In this document: positions 11,105 to 22,726 of the stretch, one piece after another
Numbering within the stretch: position 1 is the first letter of the stretch
Layout of the letters: every line of letters begins with the position of its first letter
Source of the DNA: Hypoxylon rubiginosum
Taxonomy: Eukaryota; Ascomycota; Sordariomycetes; Xylariales; Hypoxylaceae
Assembly: GCA_902806565.1 (NCBI GenBank)
Contig: CADCXA010000006.1
Span: 682,001 to 746,000, forward strand
DNA length: 64,000 nt
Reading direction: 5' to 3'
Notes under the pieces: model-generated
What the model saw: only the letters and a program-made list of their open reading frames with translations
Databases searched by the model: none
Told to the model about the DNA's origin: nothing
Position numbers and translations under genes: made by a program

Positions 11105-12469
11105 ATGAAGGTTACAACTGCCAGCGTAGCGGCCATGGCCGCCGGTGCTATCGCCGCACCTTCGAACACTACACCTCGCGAAGCCACCAAGGCACAAGCT
11201 GCTTGCGCATCGGCCGTCTCCCTCGACGCCAAGAGCAACGTGTTCAGCAAATACACGCTGCACGCCAACACCTTCTTCAAGTCCGAGGTCGCCAAGGCCG
11301 TTGAGGCCATCACCGACTCGTCCCTGAAGACTTCGGCCTCTAAGGTCGGTGACGTCGGCAGCTTCTTGTGGCTGTAAGTCTAGGAAGAAAACGCCATCTT
11401 GAGCGAGGATAAGAACTGATCATAGAACCCAGCGACTCCATCGCCAACATCGCCAAGTTCGACGACGCAGTTGCTGACGTTCCTTGCGAGAACATCCTGG
11501 GTCTTGTCATCTACGACTTGCCCGGCCGTGACTGCGCCGCCAAGGCCTCTAACGGTGAACTGAAGTACAATGAACTCCCCCGTTACAAGTCCGAGTACAT
11601 TGACCGTACGTTGAAGCCGCCACCGTGTCTCCTAGGTTAAGAGCGCAATGAGACTAACTTGAATGCAGCCATCGTCGCCAAGATCAAGGCCAACCCCAAC
11701 ACGGCCTTCGCTCTCCTGATCGAGCCCGACTCTCTGCCTAACCTGGTCACGAACGCCGACCTGTCGACCTGCCAGGAGAGCAAGACCGCTTACGAGGAGG
11801 GTGTTGCGTACGCCTTCAAGAGCCTCAACCTTCCCAACGTCGTCATGTACGTCGACGCTGGCCACGGTGGCTGGCTGGGCTGGGACGCCAACCTCAAGCC
11901 CGGTGCCGAGGAGCTCGCCAAGGTCTACAAGGCCGCTGGCAGCCCCAGCCAGGTTCGTGGCTACGCCACCAACATTGCCGGATGGAACTCCTGGTATGTT
12001 ACTTTTCTACATCTTCCAAGCCAATAGAAAGACTAACAGAACGCACAGGGACGAGGAGCCCGGTGAGTTCTCGGACGCTTCGGACGCCAAGTACAACTCG
12101 TGCCAGAACGAGAAGACGTACGTGACCAAGTTCTCGGCCGCCCTCTCGACCGCGGGCTTCCCCAACCACGCCATCGTCGACACGGGCCGCAACGCCGTGA
12201 CGGGCCTCCGCGAGGAGTGGGGCGACTGGTGCAACGTCAACGGCGCCGGGTTCGGCGTGCGCCCGACGGCGACGACGGGCCTCGAGCTGGCCGACGCCTT
12301 CATCTGGGGCAAGCCCGGCGGCGAGTCGGACGGGACCAGCGACGAGGGCGCGACGCGCTACGACTCGTACTGCGGCAAGCCCGACGCCTACAAGCCGTCG
12401 CCCGAGGCCGGCGAGTGGAACCAGGCCTACTTCGAGATGCTGCTCAAGAACGCCAAGCCCGCCTTCTAA
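11105..12469 (+). CDS. Secreted GH6 cellulase (cellobiohydrolase II / endoglucanase type), 4 exons, no CBM
   Basis: Exons 11105-11373, 11433-11605, 11669-11993 and 12049-12469 join in frame (1188 nt, 395 residues). Residues 1-17 are a signal peptide ending in AIAAP. The rest is a glycoside hydrolase family 6 barrel: YDLPGRDC (Asp123, equivalent to the Trichoderma Cel6A residue Asp175), IEPDSLPNLVTN (Asp168, the proton donor equivalent to Asp221), DAGHGGWLGW, WGDWCNVNGAGFG and the C-terminal KPGGESDGTSD. GH6 enzymes hydrolyse beta-1,4-glucan from the non-reducing end, with inversion. There is no cellulose-binding module or linker, so the enzyme is a bare catalytic domain, as in some non-CBM Cel6 paralogues. 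Four cysteines suitable for disulphides are retained. The last exon is strongly GC-biased at third positions. A secreted role in plant cell wall breakdown is very likely; exo versus endo action cannot be decided. Confidence 0.93.
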
Positions 12470-12696
12470 GCGAAGCGTGTCATCTTTTCGCGTGGCGTCC
12501 GACTATCGGTGGCGGCAGCTAGGTAGCGAAACAAAGGGCGAGTAAAAAGAATCTGGCTGTTCGGACCGTAGACGCTCGTTTCCTCCACCCGACAATGTTT
12601 GTGCTGAAAATTCAATTGTATATAGCTTCTATCCAGTACATATATATGTTTTCCCACCGCTAGTTGCGTTCTATTTACCTACCTGGTGCCTAGGTA

Positions 12697-12725
12697 ATTG
12701 TGACATTGTGACATTGTGACATTGT
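12697..12725. repeat. Tandem repeat (ATTGTGAC)x3.6
   Basis: Three perfect copies of the octamer ATTGTGAC followed by a partial fourth, in the 3' flank of the GH6 gene. This is a simple minisatellite with no evident function. Confidence 0.9.
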
Positions 12726-13384
12726 TGAATTATTGTTTGTTCAAGAGTTGTTGTTGTTTGTTGCTGTGGGTTAGAGCTGTAGGTTAGAACATCAGATCTC
12801 CAAAACAGAGCTCTAGCACTAGAATTTAGTTGACAAGTTCTAATTGGCTTAGGGGCATTTAGTGAGATTGTACCTGCGGTTATACCCGTGCAGTCCCCGC
12901 TATCACCTTCTATCACCCCGCGAAAATGAAGCAGCGAGACGGAATACGGATGCGCTAAAGTTAGAAACTGCTACTATCTTATTAGCGGCCGCAACTTGTT
13001 TGTTAGTGCGTGGCTGCTGCTGGAGCCGTCTTTCTATCCACGTAAATACCGACCTAAGCTTTCAAGAATTGCATGATCGTGACTTGAAAGTCTCCCTCCT
13101 TCTGGTCGATTAGGCTGGTCTTACTGAGAATGATATAAATTGTTGATTTTAAGGTAGGTAGCGATTTCGCGATTAACGAATGAACACGAGACAGCGAAAG
13201 CTTGAATCGATATCAAGTACGTGTTTCGACTTGACGTAGGACCGTAGAAATCGGATCATGACCAATGCCTTATTTGTTAACGGCAAGACGGCAAGAGGAC
13301 TGTACAACGCATTGTTCTTAACAGCTTTAGGTGGGAGGGAACCTGAAGGAATACTAACCCAACCTCCCAACTACCAAAAAAACA

Positions 13385-13390
13385 TATAAG
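13385..13390 (+). promoter_or_regulatory. TATA box of the TDT transporter gene
   Basis: TATAAG about 150 bases upstream of the preferred start codon at 13537. If transcription starts 25-35 bases downstream of it, the in-frame codon at 13414 would lie at or before the cap site, which favours 13537 as the start. Confidence 0.4.
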
Positions 13391-13536
13391 CCCAAAATTC
13401 ACATCTTGCACGAGTGTGTGCCAGCATCAGCATAAATGATCACGCCACTCTGGGCATCGAAATAACACTCCTTGGATTTGCTACCATCGTTTCTATTCAT
13501 GCTATACAGGTGGGAAACACCTCTGACCTAATCAAC

Positions 13537-14976
13537 ATGTTCCAGGAACAGGAAAGCTCGTCGTCTAGCAGCTATGAAGACCCTCAGGACACCAACCGAT
13601 ATCAAAAGAGTGGACGGTTTGGCTGTGTGAGCGAATTTCTAGCCAGGCTCGAACACTTCACCTGGGCCAACTACACATTCCCCATGGCTACTGGGGGTCT
13701 TGCTCTTTTACTTGCAGAACAGACGCAGGGCTTTACATTCCCCGGCCTTCAGACGATCGGAAAGATAGTCTACGTCTTCGACTTAGTCATCTTTAGTCTT
13801 GTCACCGCTGCCATCACTTATCGGTTCGTCAAGTTCCCCGGCACCCTGAAAGCCTCCGTCACCCATCCAACTGAGGCTCTCTTCCTCGGCACTTCGACGC
13901 TTAGCCTAGCATCCATCATCGCCGGCATCGCCCGCTATGGAATCCCAGCCTGCGGCCCTTGGCTGGTCACGGTCTACCGTATCCTATTCTGGATATACTT
14001 CCTCATCACCTTTGCAATAGCCGTCGGCCAATATTCCTTCCTCTTCACCTCGCCGCTCCTGAGAATCCAGGACATGACGCCTGCTTGGGATCTCCCTATA
14101 TTCCCCTTCATGCTTTCCGGAACCGTCGCTGCTAGTGGAGCTGCCACACAACCGCCGGACCAGGCAGTCCCTATGATAATCGGCGGTCTAATGGCTCAAG
14201 GTCTCGGAATGTTGGTATCGATATTGATGTATGGTATGTACCCCAAATCAAGACCTCGCTGCTTTAATCGCAGCTCTCCTTGTGCTATTGCACCGCTAAC
14301 TGTCTCTCAGTATGTATCGACATTTCGTTTTTCAGTGCCTAAAAGCCCGTTGCAGATGAAGATGCATTCCAAAGGTCTCGAGCTTCTATAGAGGAACACT
14401 AACATAAAGTAGGCCAGCTATATACGGCGAATGATCCAATGGGGTTTCCCCTCGCCGAACTCGCGACCGGGCATGTTCATAGCAGTTGGACCACCCGCGT
14501 TCACCAGTCTCGCCATCATCGGCATGGCAAATGACTTTCCGCAGCACTACAACTACTTCGGCGCCGACTCGACCACCGTCCAGATTCTTCGGGTCCTCGC
14601 AACCTCTACGAGCGTCTTCATCTGGTCGCTAAGTCTGTGGTTCTTCTGCATCTCCGTTATAGCCAACCTCGCCGTGAGAAAGCAGTTGAGCTTCCGTTTG
14701 AACTGGTACGCTTACGTATTCCCGAATGTCGGGTTCACAATCACGATCATTTCTATCGGCAAGAACCTGCAGAGCAACGGAGTGATGGCGGTCGGCAGCG
14801 CCATGACCATACTCCTCGTCGCGATGTGGATTTTCGTGTTTATTCACCACGTGAAGGCCGTTATCGATCGAGAGATTTGGTTCGAGGGCAAGGATGAAGA
14901 TGTCTATGTGAATGAAAAGAATCATGCCCACGTCAAACCGATTAAGAGCGGAAGTGATATCGAGAAGGAGGCTTGA
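13537..14976 (+). CDS. TDT-family malate/C4-dicarboxylate transporter, split by a twin intron
   Basis: Exons 13537-14232 and 14413-14976 give 419 residues. It is a ten-helix membrane protein of the tellurite-resistance/dicarboxylate transporter (TDT, SLAC1-like) family. Recognisable segments are FTWANYTFPMATGG, THPTEALFLGTSTLSLASII, PPDQAVPMIIGGLMAQGLG and RPGMFIAVGPPAFTSLAIIG. Fungal members include the malate permease Mae1 and the sulfite pump SSU1; this one looks more like the Mae1 group. It should sit in the plasma membrane. The two exons can be joined in frame (LMY then ASYIRRM) only if 14233-14412 is removed as a twin intron, described separately. Splicing from the obvious GTATGT at 14234 to the AG at 14412 shifts the frame by one. 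The start at 13537 is preferred; an in-frame codon at 13414 would add 41 residues. Confidence 0.85.
14233..14412 (+). other. Spliceosomal twin intron (stwintron), type [D1,2], in the TDT transporter gene
   Basis: The internal intron is 14234-14310: donor GTATGT, branch point CGCTAAC, acceptor CTCTCAG. Its removal leaves the G at 14233 next to TATGTATCG at 14311, creating a new GTATGT donor. The external intron then runs to AG at 14411-14412, with branch point CACTAAC about 10 nt before it. The exons then meet as TAT|GCC, phase 0, giving the expected LMY-ASYIRRM. Two separate good branch-point/acceptor pairs inside one gap, and failure of every single-intron solution I tried, support this reading. 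Confidence 0.75.
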
Positions 14977-16141
14977 GTGGACCTGTAATCAGACACCTAG
15001 ATAATACGGTGTGCTAACTGTTCCGTGGCTGGGATTGGGCATTGCGCAATGCACACGACTATGCATTTTTATCATGATGATTACCAACGCAACGAGCTAA
15101 CGAGCTTACGACCGAATTAGACCTCACACTCAGAGATGTGGGAATCCCTTCCTTATTGGACCATGAACATTAATAGCTTAACATTGGGCAGAATTCGATA
15201 ACGTACCTCTATAATGCTTCATTAATAAATTTGCCCGCCTTTTTGGTCGCAAGCTCACGTCTTATTTGCAGGCATTGCGAGTTAGTAGCCTTTCAAGTTA
15301 AGCTAGGTTCCGAGGTTGACTATTGAAGCCACCTTGGGAGCGAGACGTGTCGGCGCTGACATCAGCACCAACTAGCGTCGACTTTAACCAAGCAGTCTTA
15401 TTAGATTTCTCGTTGTTTATTCGTTCGGCGGCCGAGCCACGGCGGGAATTCTCGTCAGAACATAAGTCAACACGAGAAAGGATGTCATCTGGCTGTTGCT
15501 TACACACCGGGTACTCAGCCACGTAGATATCGAGAGCGAATAAGGACGCAAGCCCCTCGATATTCGAAGTTTGCTATACAGCTTGTGGTGGTTTCTAAAT
15601 CGGGGCCTCCTAGACCCAAGCATCGGAGGATCTTCGTGAATCGTACCAGTAACTGCAAACCACCGGAGGGGAATATCAGCCTTATAGCCTCATGCAACGT
15701 TCCAACCTGACATTTTTCGCTCAGCCCAAAGTCAGCTTGTCAGCTGAGCCAGCCTTAGAACTTCTCACCACCTCCAAGTCCGGCAAAAAAAAAAACCTGG
15801 GGTAACGTGAGGGATCCCGTGAGCTCAGGTGAGCGGGCGGATGATGGGTTATGCCTACTCTCGTATAGCTGCTGCCGGTAATGTCGGTGAACGAGACCGG
15901 TGAGCATTTAGTAACGAGAGGGGAGCTCGTGTTCAGCAGTGGCCATGGAGCGAACGGCTCTCGTATATAAAAGAGTCGATGGTGTCCTGCGTAGATTGGA
16001 TTTCTGATCATCACCATCATCAACAAGAACAACCAAACAATTCATACAAGCTACTTCAACTCCTCTAAACTTATAATTTCGCTATATAGCAACCAAACAT
16101 ATACCTATACCTACATACATACCCACCAACCAACCATCAAA
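14977..16141. other. Intergenic, promoter of the small secreted protein gene
   Basis: No gene was recognised. A strong TATA box lies at 15964-15970, and the last 130 bases before 16142 are a CA/CT-rich leader typical of highly expressed fungal genes. Confidence 0.5.
15964..15970 (+). promoter_or_regulatory. TATA box of the But2-like gene
   Basis: TATATAA, followed by AAGAG, at 178 bases upstream of the start codon at 16142. The sequence after it changes to an A/C-rich untranslated leader. Confidence 0.5.
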
Positions 16142-16591
16142 ATGCAGTTCGCCACCGCCGCCACCCTCATCGCCCTCGCGGCCACATCCTCCGTCTCGGC
16201 CACATGCCTAGAGCAGGCCCCCTCGGCCCTCGGCTTCCCCATCAACTACGACATCACCCCCTCCCGCTCCGACGCCGTCTCCTTCCAGATCCCGCCCAAC
16301 TCCGCCGGCCCCTGCCAGCTCGTCGCCAAGTTCCCCGCCGGCTACCCCGTCTTCAGCGTCGGCGACGACCTCGTCAACGTCACTGCGCTCGACGGCCCCG
16401 CCCCCGGTGCCCTAGTCGGGAGCCTGCGCTTCCGAGCCGGGACTACGACGGTGATTAACAGCTTCGGCTGCCGCGACGTCATGGCGTACGAGCTCGCCCT
16501 CGCGAACCCGGACGGGAATGGCGAGGTCAGCTTCAGCGAGATCCAGGGCGCTGGGTTGTTTATGGAGGTCGGGGACTGCACGATCTTCTAA
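16142..16591 (+). CDS. Small secreted protein, But2-like domain
   Basis: A single exon of 149 residues. Residues 1-20 form a signal peptide (hydrophobic AATLIALAATSSVSA). The mature part carries four cysteines. The order of segments FQIPPNS, CQLVAKFPAGYPVFSVGD, ALVGSLRFRAGTTTVINSFGC and SEIQGAGLFMEVGD resembles the fungal Ubiquitin-3-binding-protein But2 C-terminal domain, which in filamentous fungi is mostly found in secreted cell-surface proteins of unknown function. The assignment rests on pattern, not on a search. The start context is CATCAAAATGC, and the TATA box plus CA-rich leader suggest strong expression. Codon use is extremely C-rich at third positions. The product could be a cell-wall or effector-like protein. 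Confidence 0.75.
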   Translation: MQFATAATLIALAATSSVSATCLEQAPSALGFPINYDITPSRSDAVSFQIPPNSAGPCQLVAKFPAGYPVFSVGDDLVNVTALDGPAPGALVGSLRFRAGTTTVINSFGCRDVMAYELALANPDGNGEVSFSEIQGAGLFMEVGDCTIF

Positions 16592-17434
16592 GAAAATCGA
16601 TCTAGGTAAATCGGGTTGGGTTACGGATTTGAAATTTAAAAATCGGGATTTCGATGCGGCATCTTTCCTTACGGGCTGCTACTGGGTACTGGGTACTGGT
16701 GGGGTTTTTGCATGGCGTCTGTGTCGAGGGGTGATTATATCGTGGCATATGCGATACTTCGCCATCAAGCATTCTCTTTTAGGTAGCGATTGGATTAAAA
16801 TATTCTTGTTTTGTTCGTTTGAATGTGTCTTCGAAATTATGACTTGAGAAATGTTATGATGAATAGGGGTTATATATGGCCTCGTACTCTTGTGTTGATG
16901 TAAAACTACCTCCCTTTAATTTTGGTCTAATCACGATGTTTACCACTACTTAGCATGCTTTTCAACTTCGATTATCTCCATTAAAGAAGTCGTACTGGGA
17001 GTAGGACGTCCCTATGGTTCAATTACTAACGGACCTGTTGGATGGTATCAATACCGCCGCCTCTCTAACCCTAGCTCTCACAAGAGAAGCAATGTCTTAC
17101 TACAAAAGAAAAAGTTTCGCCCTTTTCCCCTATACGCCTCTCCTCTCTGCGCACTGTTTACCTATACTTTAATAAACCCCTTTCCGCGATCTGTAGAACT
17201 CTGGGGGGTATAATTTCTAAATGGTACAGAGAGCTTGCTTGGTCTGGTGATGATACAGCTGAGGGTATTCTAAACACTGAAATAGAAAAAAAGCAACGCC
17301 ATCTGTGCTCACAAGTATCCCAACCATTACATGCTTCCATTATGATAACTCAAGACTGTCATGAGGTCGTAGCATCCCAAAGGGCCTGGCTGGCTGGCTG
17401 CATTCATTGTATTGTTTTTTATGGTAGGGCAATA
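16592..17434. other. Intergenic between convergent genes
   Basis: This holds the 3' flanks of the secreted protein gene (+) and the kinesin gene (-). Nothing else was seen. Confidence 0.5.
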
Positions 17435-20400
17435 TCAATCCGTATCGAACGTGTGATTCATCGGTTGTGGGCTTACAGCACCGCTACCGCTCACGCTCAC
17501 ACTTCCCGAAAAGTAACTTTGATCGATGCGGAAGATCCAGTCGAGCTTCTCGCGCTCGTTGCGAGCTGCAAACAGCCACGTGTTGTCTGTGCCGTAAACA
17601 GCGAACACACCCGCCTGCAGACGTTCGCTCAGGCCGCCGAGGCTAGGTGTCGAAGGCCTAGAATTGCCAGACCAGATGGTTGAGACGGTTCGACCTGACG
17701 GCGACCGGCGATGGCCTGGCTGGAAGCTTTCGTGAGCGTTACTATTCGCTGGAGCTAGCCCATCGAATTCATCATCCTGACCATTAAACAGTGCCAAAAT
17801 CTCCGGCTGACTATCGACTCTGGAATTGCGAAGACTAACGATAGCCACCTCGTCCCCATCGGTGACGTTGTGTATGTGTAGATAAGGTCGCCGAAGCTCG
17901 ACAAACCTCTTGATCCATTTGCTATAATCATTATTGGGCACCAGAAGATAACCCCCCTTTAGGACGTTCGGATTCTTCGGAACCCGTATAATGGCAGCTA
18001 TTAATCTGGGTGGTGTAATAGATTCAGGCGCGACGCCATCGGAAGGAGGTGCCGTGTTCGCTGGTCCGAGGATGCGGGCAGTAGGATCTGGGTGTCGTGA
18101 CCAGAGCTTGAGGCATTTGTCTAAGACAAGCGTTTCATGCTCACTAAACTCTGGTGCTTGAGGCCGTGGAGATGGTTGCTCAGTAGGTTGCTCGGTGGGC
18201 TGTTCAGATTGCTCCGATGGCTGTTCCACTTCCTCCCCGTCGACGGATTCCGGCTGCTTCGGCGTCGATGGTCGTGACGTCTCAGGAGTATCGTTAAGTA
18301 GCGCATTGATTGAATCCTGGTCGTCATCGTGAGTATTGGCCACCGGGGAAATGTCGTCATCCGAATGATCCTCATCCTCGACCGGTTTGTTCTTTGGCTC
18401 AGGAAGGCCAATCTTTTTTAGAAATAGTTGAGCTGCCGCAATTTCGGTTATACGTCTCTTCTTCTTCTGGGCCGCAATGTAGTCGCCTATCAAGGAAACC
18501 CCTCTCGGAATCCAATTGCTCAAATTCTCTTCGCCTTTGACATAGTCATGCTGACTGTTCATCCTCCAAAGATCGCCGACTCGCTTTATCGGCGCTGGCC
18601 GCATGCTCACGGTGAAAATGGCTGTCGAAGAATGTACGATTCTAACGTGTTGGAACAGGGACGAGAGCATCGACGTTTGCCGAACAAATGTCCTACCTAA
18701 TATCTGACAGTAAATGTTCGTAGAAAACTTCATCGGCTCAGCGAGATTATCAGCAGTGATGTCCCAGAACAGGGTCATCTGAACTTTATACTTGTCTGCT
18801 GTCGTTCGGTCTAGCAAGAGTGAGTTATGCAAGCTAGAATCCCATTGTCCCGTAACCGTCATGCTCCGAGTGCCATTTGCGTTTTGGCGGAAAGATGGCT
18901 TTGAGCCTAGCCTCAGAGCAATATCGGGCGCTGGAGATCCCAGATCGGGATTTTTACCAGCGTGATCGACGAGCGCAATCTTACCAACTCGAACGGAGCC
19001 AATATCTTCCCACGGCAATGCGTCTCCTGAGCTGTGTGTAAGATTGATTGCCACTCGCCTCTGGAGTCCTTGATGGAGTTGAAAAGTGCCACTATCCAAC
19101 TCGCTTGTTTGAGTCACCTCCACAGGAACATACTCTCCGTTCTCGTTAAGCTCGAGGACCTGGACGCGGGCTAGCAGGTCATGCTTCTCCTCGGTGTAAA
19201 ATTGAGACTCGTTTATCCGAGCACCTTGAGAGCGGCTGGAATTCGGGGTAGAATCGCGCATCTCATCCCAACTAAGCAACTTGTCAAGATGCATTGCGGA
19301 AACTTTAGCGAATATGGCAACCCTGAGGTTAACGTCTTGTGGCCCGAACAGCGGGACACTCATACTGTGAACGCTGTCGAACCGTATCGGCCCCTCGTCA
19401 AAGTCTTTGATCATTTGAGTTGTGGTGACGCTGTCCGATACGCCGGGGATGAATAGTTGGGCATGCACATCGGTTCCCTCTCGCTCGGCGAAGCCAACCA
19501 TGTCGTGCATGACGACATTGTATTTCAAAGTGCTCGATGGAGCCCGGGCACTCGAAGGCTCCAAGGAGACCTTGATGATTCCAATGGCATGAGAAGTGTG
19601 CGGTGATAGTACGTCCAGGGTGAAATCTTGCACTCGGCTATCGAAAACAGCCCTGAGAGGCACATCGACTTCACCAACAAGAGAATACTCAGGCATGCAG
19701 TCTTCGACAAAAGGGTTGTCAAGCTTGAAGTGCTGAGAATATTCTGGCTGGTCGAGGTACTGATGCATCTGGCGCATTTGTCGCACGCGTTCATGGAGCT
19801 TTTCTAAGCTCCAGAGGTGGACGACAGTGTTCTTGTAGTCGACAACGCGGACTCCTACGCATGGCTTTTGCGCTTCGTCGAGAGCCACGTCTTCGCCTTC
19901 GCTAGGCACATCATTCAGCACCATATCGTACGAAGAACACCGTCCGTGCCCAATGTCTACCACGGTAAATTGGAAAACTACGTTTTCCCCTAGCTCTTCA
20001 CTCATGATTTGGGCCTCTTTGAGCGTGGCCGCATGCTGAAGGACGGCCTCGGCCATCTGAACGTAGTGTCGACCCCTCCAGTGAGCAATGACCCCCTTCG
20101 CCTTCTCAATCTCTTCTTCGGATAATTTCGGTTTTCCCTTAGGTCTCTTTAACGGATCGAGCTTCTCGATCTTAGCTTCGAACTCCTGCTTCTGGACTTC
20201 TAATTGCTTCTGCATATCGACCTTCAGCTGCGTCAAGGTTTCTTCCATCCTTGCCTTTTCCTTCTTAATCTCTTCAACTTCGACATTAGCCACCTCGGCG
20301 CTCTTGAGCTGGCCTTGATATTCGTCTTTCCGCTTGTCCAGCTGGCTCTGCATGCTTTCTCGCATTTCTTTGAGCCGATCGTCTGCTTCACCCGCCTTCG

Positions 20401-22726
20401 GGGTAGACGGCATTGTAAGCGCCGTGTCGAGCGAGAGGTTATCGATAGTGCCGGTCGACATATATTTTTCTCGGATGGGATAAGAAGTGTTTGATTCGAG
20501 ATCCTCATCGCCTTCGCGATCATTGACACGCTCCGCTCTAGCACGCTGGACATCTTCAAATAACGCATTAAGTTCCTCGTCCGTCAAGCTTTGAAGATTT
20601 TTATCTGTTCCAAGGATGGCACCGGCAGCTTCTCGCCGCGCAAATGACCAGTCCGTGTCTCGCCCGCTTCGAGCAGGGGAGTTCGGACGACTCTCAGCAA
20701 AATCGGAACCGGCCTTGCTGATTGATCTTTCGTGCCCTAGTCGCGGGGAGGGTGAAGTGCGATCGAAGCCTTGCAACTGATTTGCAGTAACGGACTGGCG
20801 TAGGAGACTTTGCCGGTTCTCGTCCCTCTCCGCGCGAGCCTCCATTGGGTGATTAAATCTGAATATGTGGAAATCACCTAGAATAACTCGGTAACCAGAA
20901 TGCAACCTCGTCGTTTCAGCGATGCGCCTTCCGTTGACCATGATAGACGCGCCGTCAATCGGTGTTATCGTAACGGTACCATCGGAAGCATTATCAAAAT
21001 AACAGTGCTCGTGAAGTATTCGACTACCGTTGAGACGGATATTGGCCTGGTGTTCAGCATTCGAGTCGACGTTTCCTACCGTGGTCTTGCCTGGCTTGAG
21101 ATTATAGACCAAACATTCCGCGAGAAGGGGGTCGTCGGACAAGTTGACCAAATGGGGCATCTTCTTCGGAGTATGCAACCCTACGAACCCCTTTTCGATA
21201 CTAATACCAAGCTCTTCAAGAGCCGCTTCACGCTCCTTGTGGATCTCTTCAGTCTTTTGAAGCTTCTGCTCCCAAGTTTGGTTGAGATCGGTTAACAATT
21301 TCTCACTTTGGCTCAGCTGCTCAGCGATTTCTGCCTTCGACACTTTCTTTACAGAGCCGTCGGCTTGTGTGATGCTGACGATCTGTTTCTCTAGAGGTGT
21401 ACCTTCAGCATACACTTCTTCTGGTGGAACAGCAGTGCCGCCAACACCGCCAACCGCATCACCTCCCAGCTTGCTTCGTAGTACTGCAAGCTCTTCCTTC
21501 AGTTCTCTGATCATGCGAGCGTTGGCATCTTCGTTGACGACTGCGTGGTTCTTGATTCGTTTGGCAGAGTCGGCATATCGTAAGGTACTTAGGGTTTCGT
21601 CGTAATTAATATCAGCTGGACTAATTGCTGCAATCATAGCAGTCATACTGTTACCACCTAGCGAGTCTTTCAAAAGCCAGGTTAGAACACTATCTCGATA
21701 CGGGACCGTTCCGCCTGGTCCTTTTTTCTTTTTCCCCGTCGAGAGGTCGGCCAATGCTGCTATCACACGGCCAAGAGTCGAGAGAGACCTGTTGATCTCG
21801 GCACCCTCCTTTAGTCGAGCACCGGTGGCACCGGTCGAGGTTGCTCTTTCTGAACCAGCAAGATCGACCAAGCTGATCTTGGCCTGCTTCTCCATCTCCA
21901 TCTTCGTTTCCACATCGTACTTCTTCTGCGTGACCATAAGGGTGAAGACGGCGTGACTTCGACTGGATGTTTCGTTCATGTTCGTCGCGGCGACTGTTCT
22001 TGCCTTGTTGCCTTCGTCCATGAGGTTCTCGATCTCCTGAAAACTGCCAACCACTAGCTTCGCAAGATCCTCTACATACGGGCCAGTTGACGGATGTTCT
22101 CGGACTTTTAAGTTCCCTTTGGTCGACGGATTTAATAGATCCCGCACTCTCTCATTGTAGATCTCGAGGTACGACACTTCCACTGTGCATCGTGTCGTCT
22201 TATCTTTCTGTATTTCCTCGATCCTCTTAAACATGTCCTGACAAATGCTGGGTATGATGCCGGCATCTTTGCCGTATCCCATCATGGAATACGATTTACC
22301 AGAACCAGTTTGTCCATAGGCAAAAATACAGTTGTTGTATCCTTGGAACGCATTATCCAAAAGGGGCTTTCCAAGATCGTTATGTAGATTTTCTTGACCG
22401 GCGTAGTTTGGGTCGCTTTTGTTGAAAGACCAGTACGACTTATCAAAGGCGAATGTCTTTGCTGCCGTGTCTTTGGATCCTTTGGGGCCGTGAGAGGCAT
22501 CGGAAGGCGGTGTCAGGACCGTCTGGTTGTTTTTCATTTCAACGATACATTTTGCGCCACGGTCAATTTCTAAACAAAGTCAGCATTTACCGAGTCGCTG
22601 CGCAAGAGCTCTACAAGGATATTTCCAACTCTAAGGACGTAGTAAATGGGCGCAGTCCGTACCTCGATTGTTGAAGGGCCGACACCTCACCACCACCTTA
22701 ATATTTCCTCCACCAGCGGGCGCCAT
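17435..22726 (-). CDS. uncA: Kinesin-3 (Unc104/KIF1 type) motor protein
   Basis: Exons 22663-22726 and 17435-22569 join in frame to 1732 residues; the first exon supplies the start of the motor (GNIKVVVRCRPFNNRE). The motor domain has the P-loop GQTGSGKSYSM near residue 106, switch I NETSSRSHAVF near 220 and switch II DLAGSER near 257. The neck, short coiled coils and an FHA domain (about 520-620, with LHSGYRVILGD) follow, then the KIF1B/DUF3694 region. A C-terminal pleckstrin-homology domain (about 1555-1706, from NVLKGGYLLVP to the LDWIFRI helix) binds phosphoinositides on vesicles. A SEQPTEQPTEQP low-complexity repeat precedes the PH domain. Unc104-type kinesins carry early endosomes and secretory vesicles toward microtubule plus ends in hyphae; the length is normal for fungi. 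The single 93-nt intron starts GTACGG and ends TTTAG. Confidence 0.96.

Larger units (their letters stand above)
12470..13536. other. Intergenic with an 8-bp tandem repeat
   Basis: This holds the 3' flank of the GH6 gene and the promoter of the TDT transporter. ATTGTGAC is repeated about 3.6 times at 12697-12725. A TATA box at 13385-13390 is listed separately. No gene was seen. Confidence 0.5.

Noticed and set aside
14234..14412. TDT transporter as a frameshifted pseudogene
   Set aside because: The one-base conflict disappears exactly with a two-step twin-intron removal, and all other positions are intact, so decay is the less likely reading.
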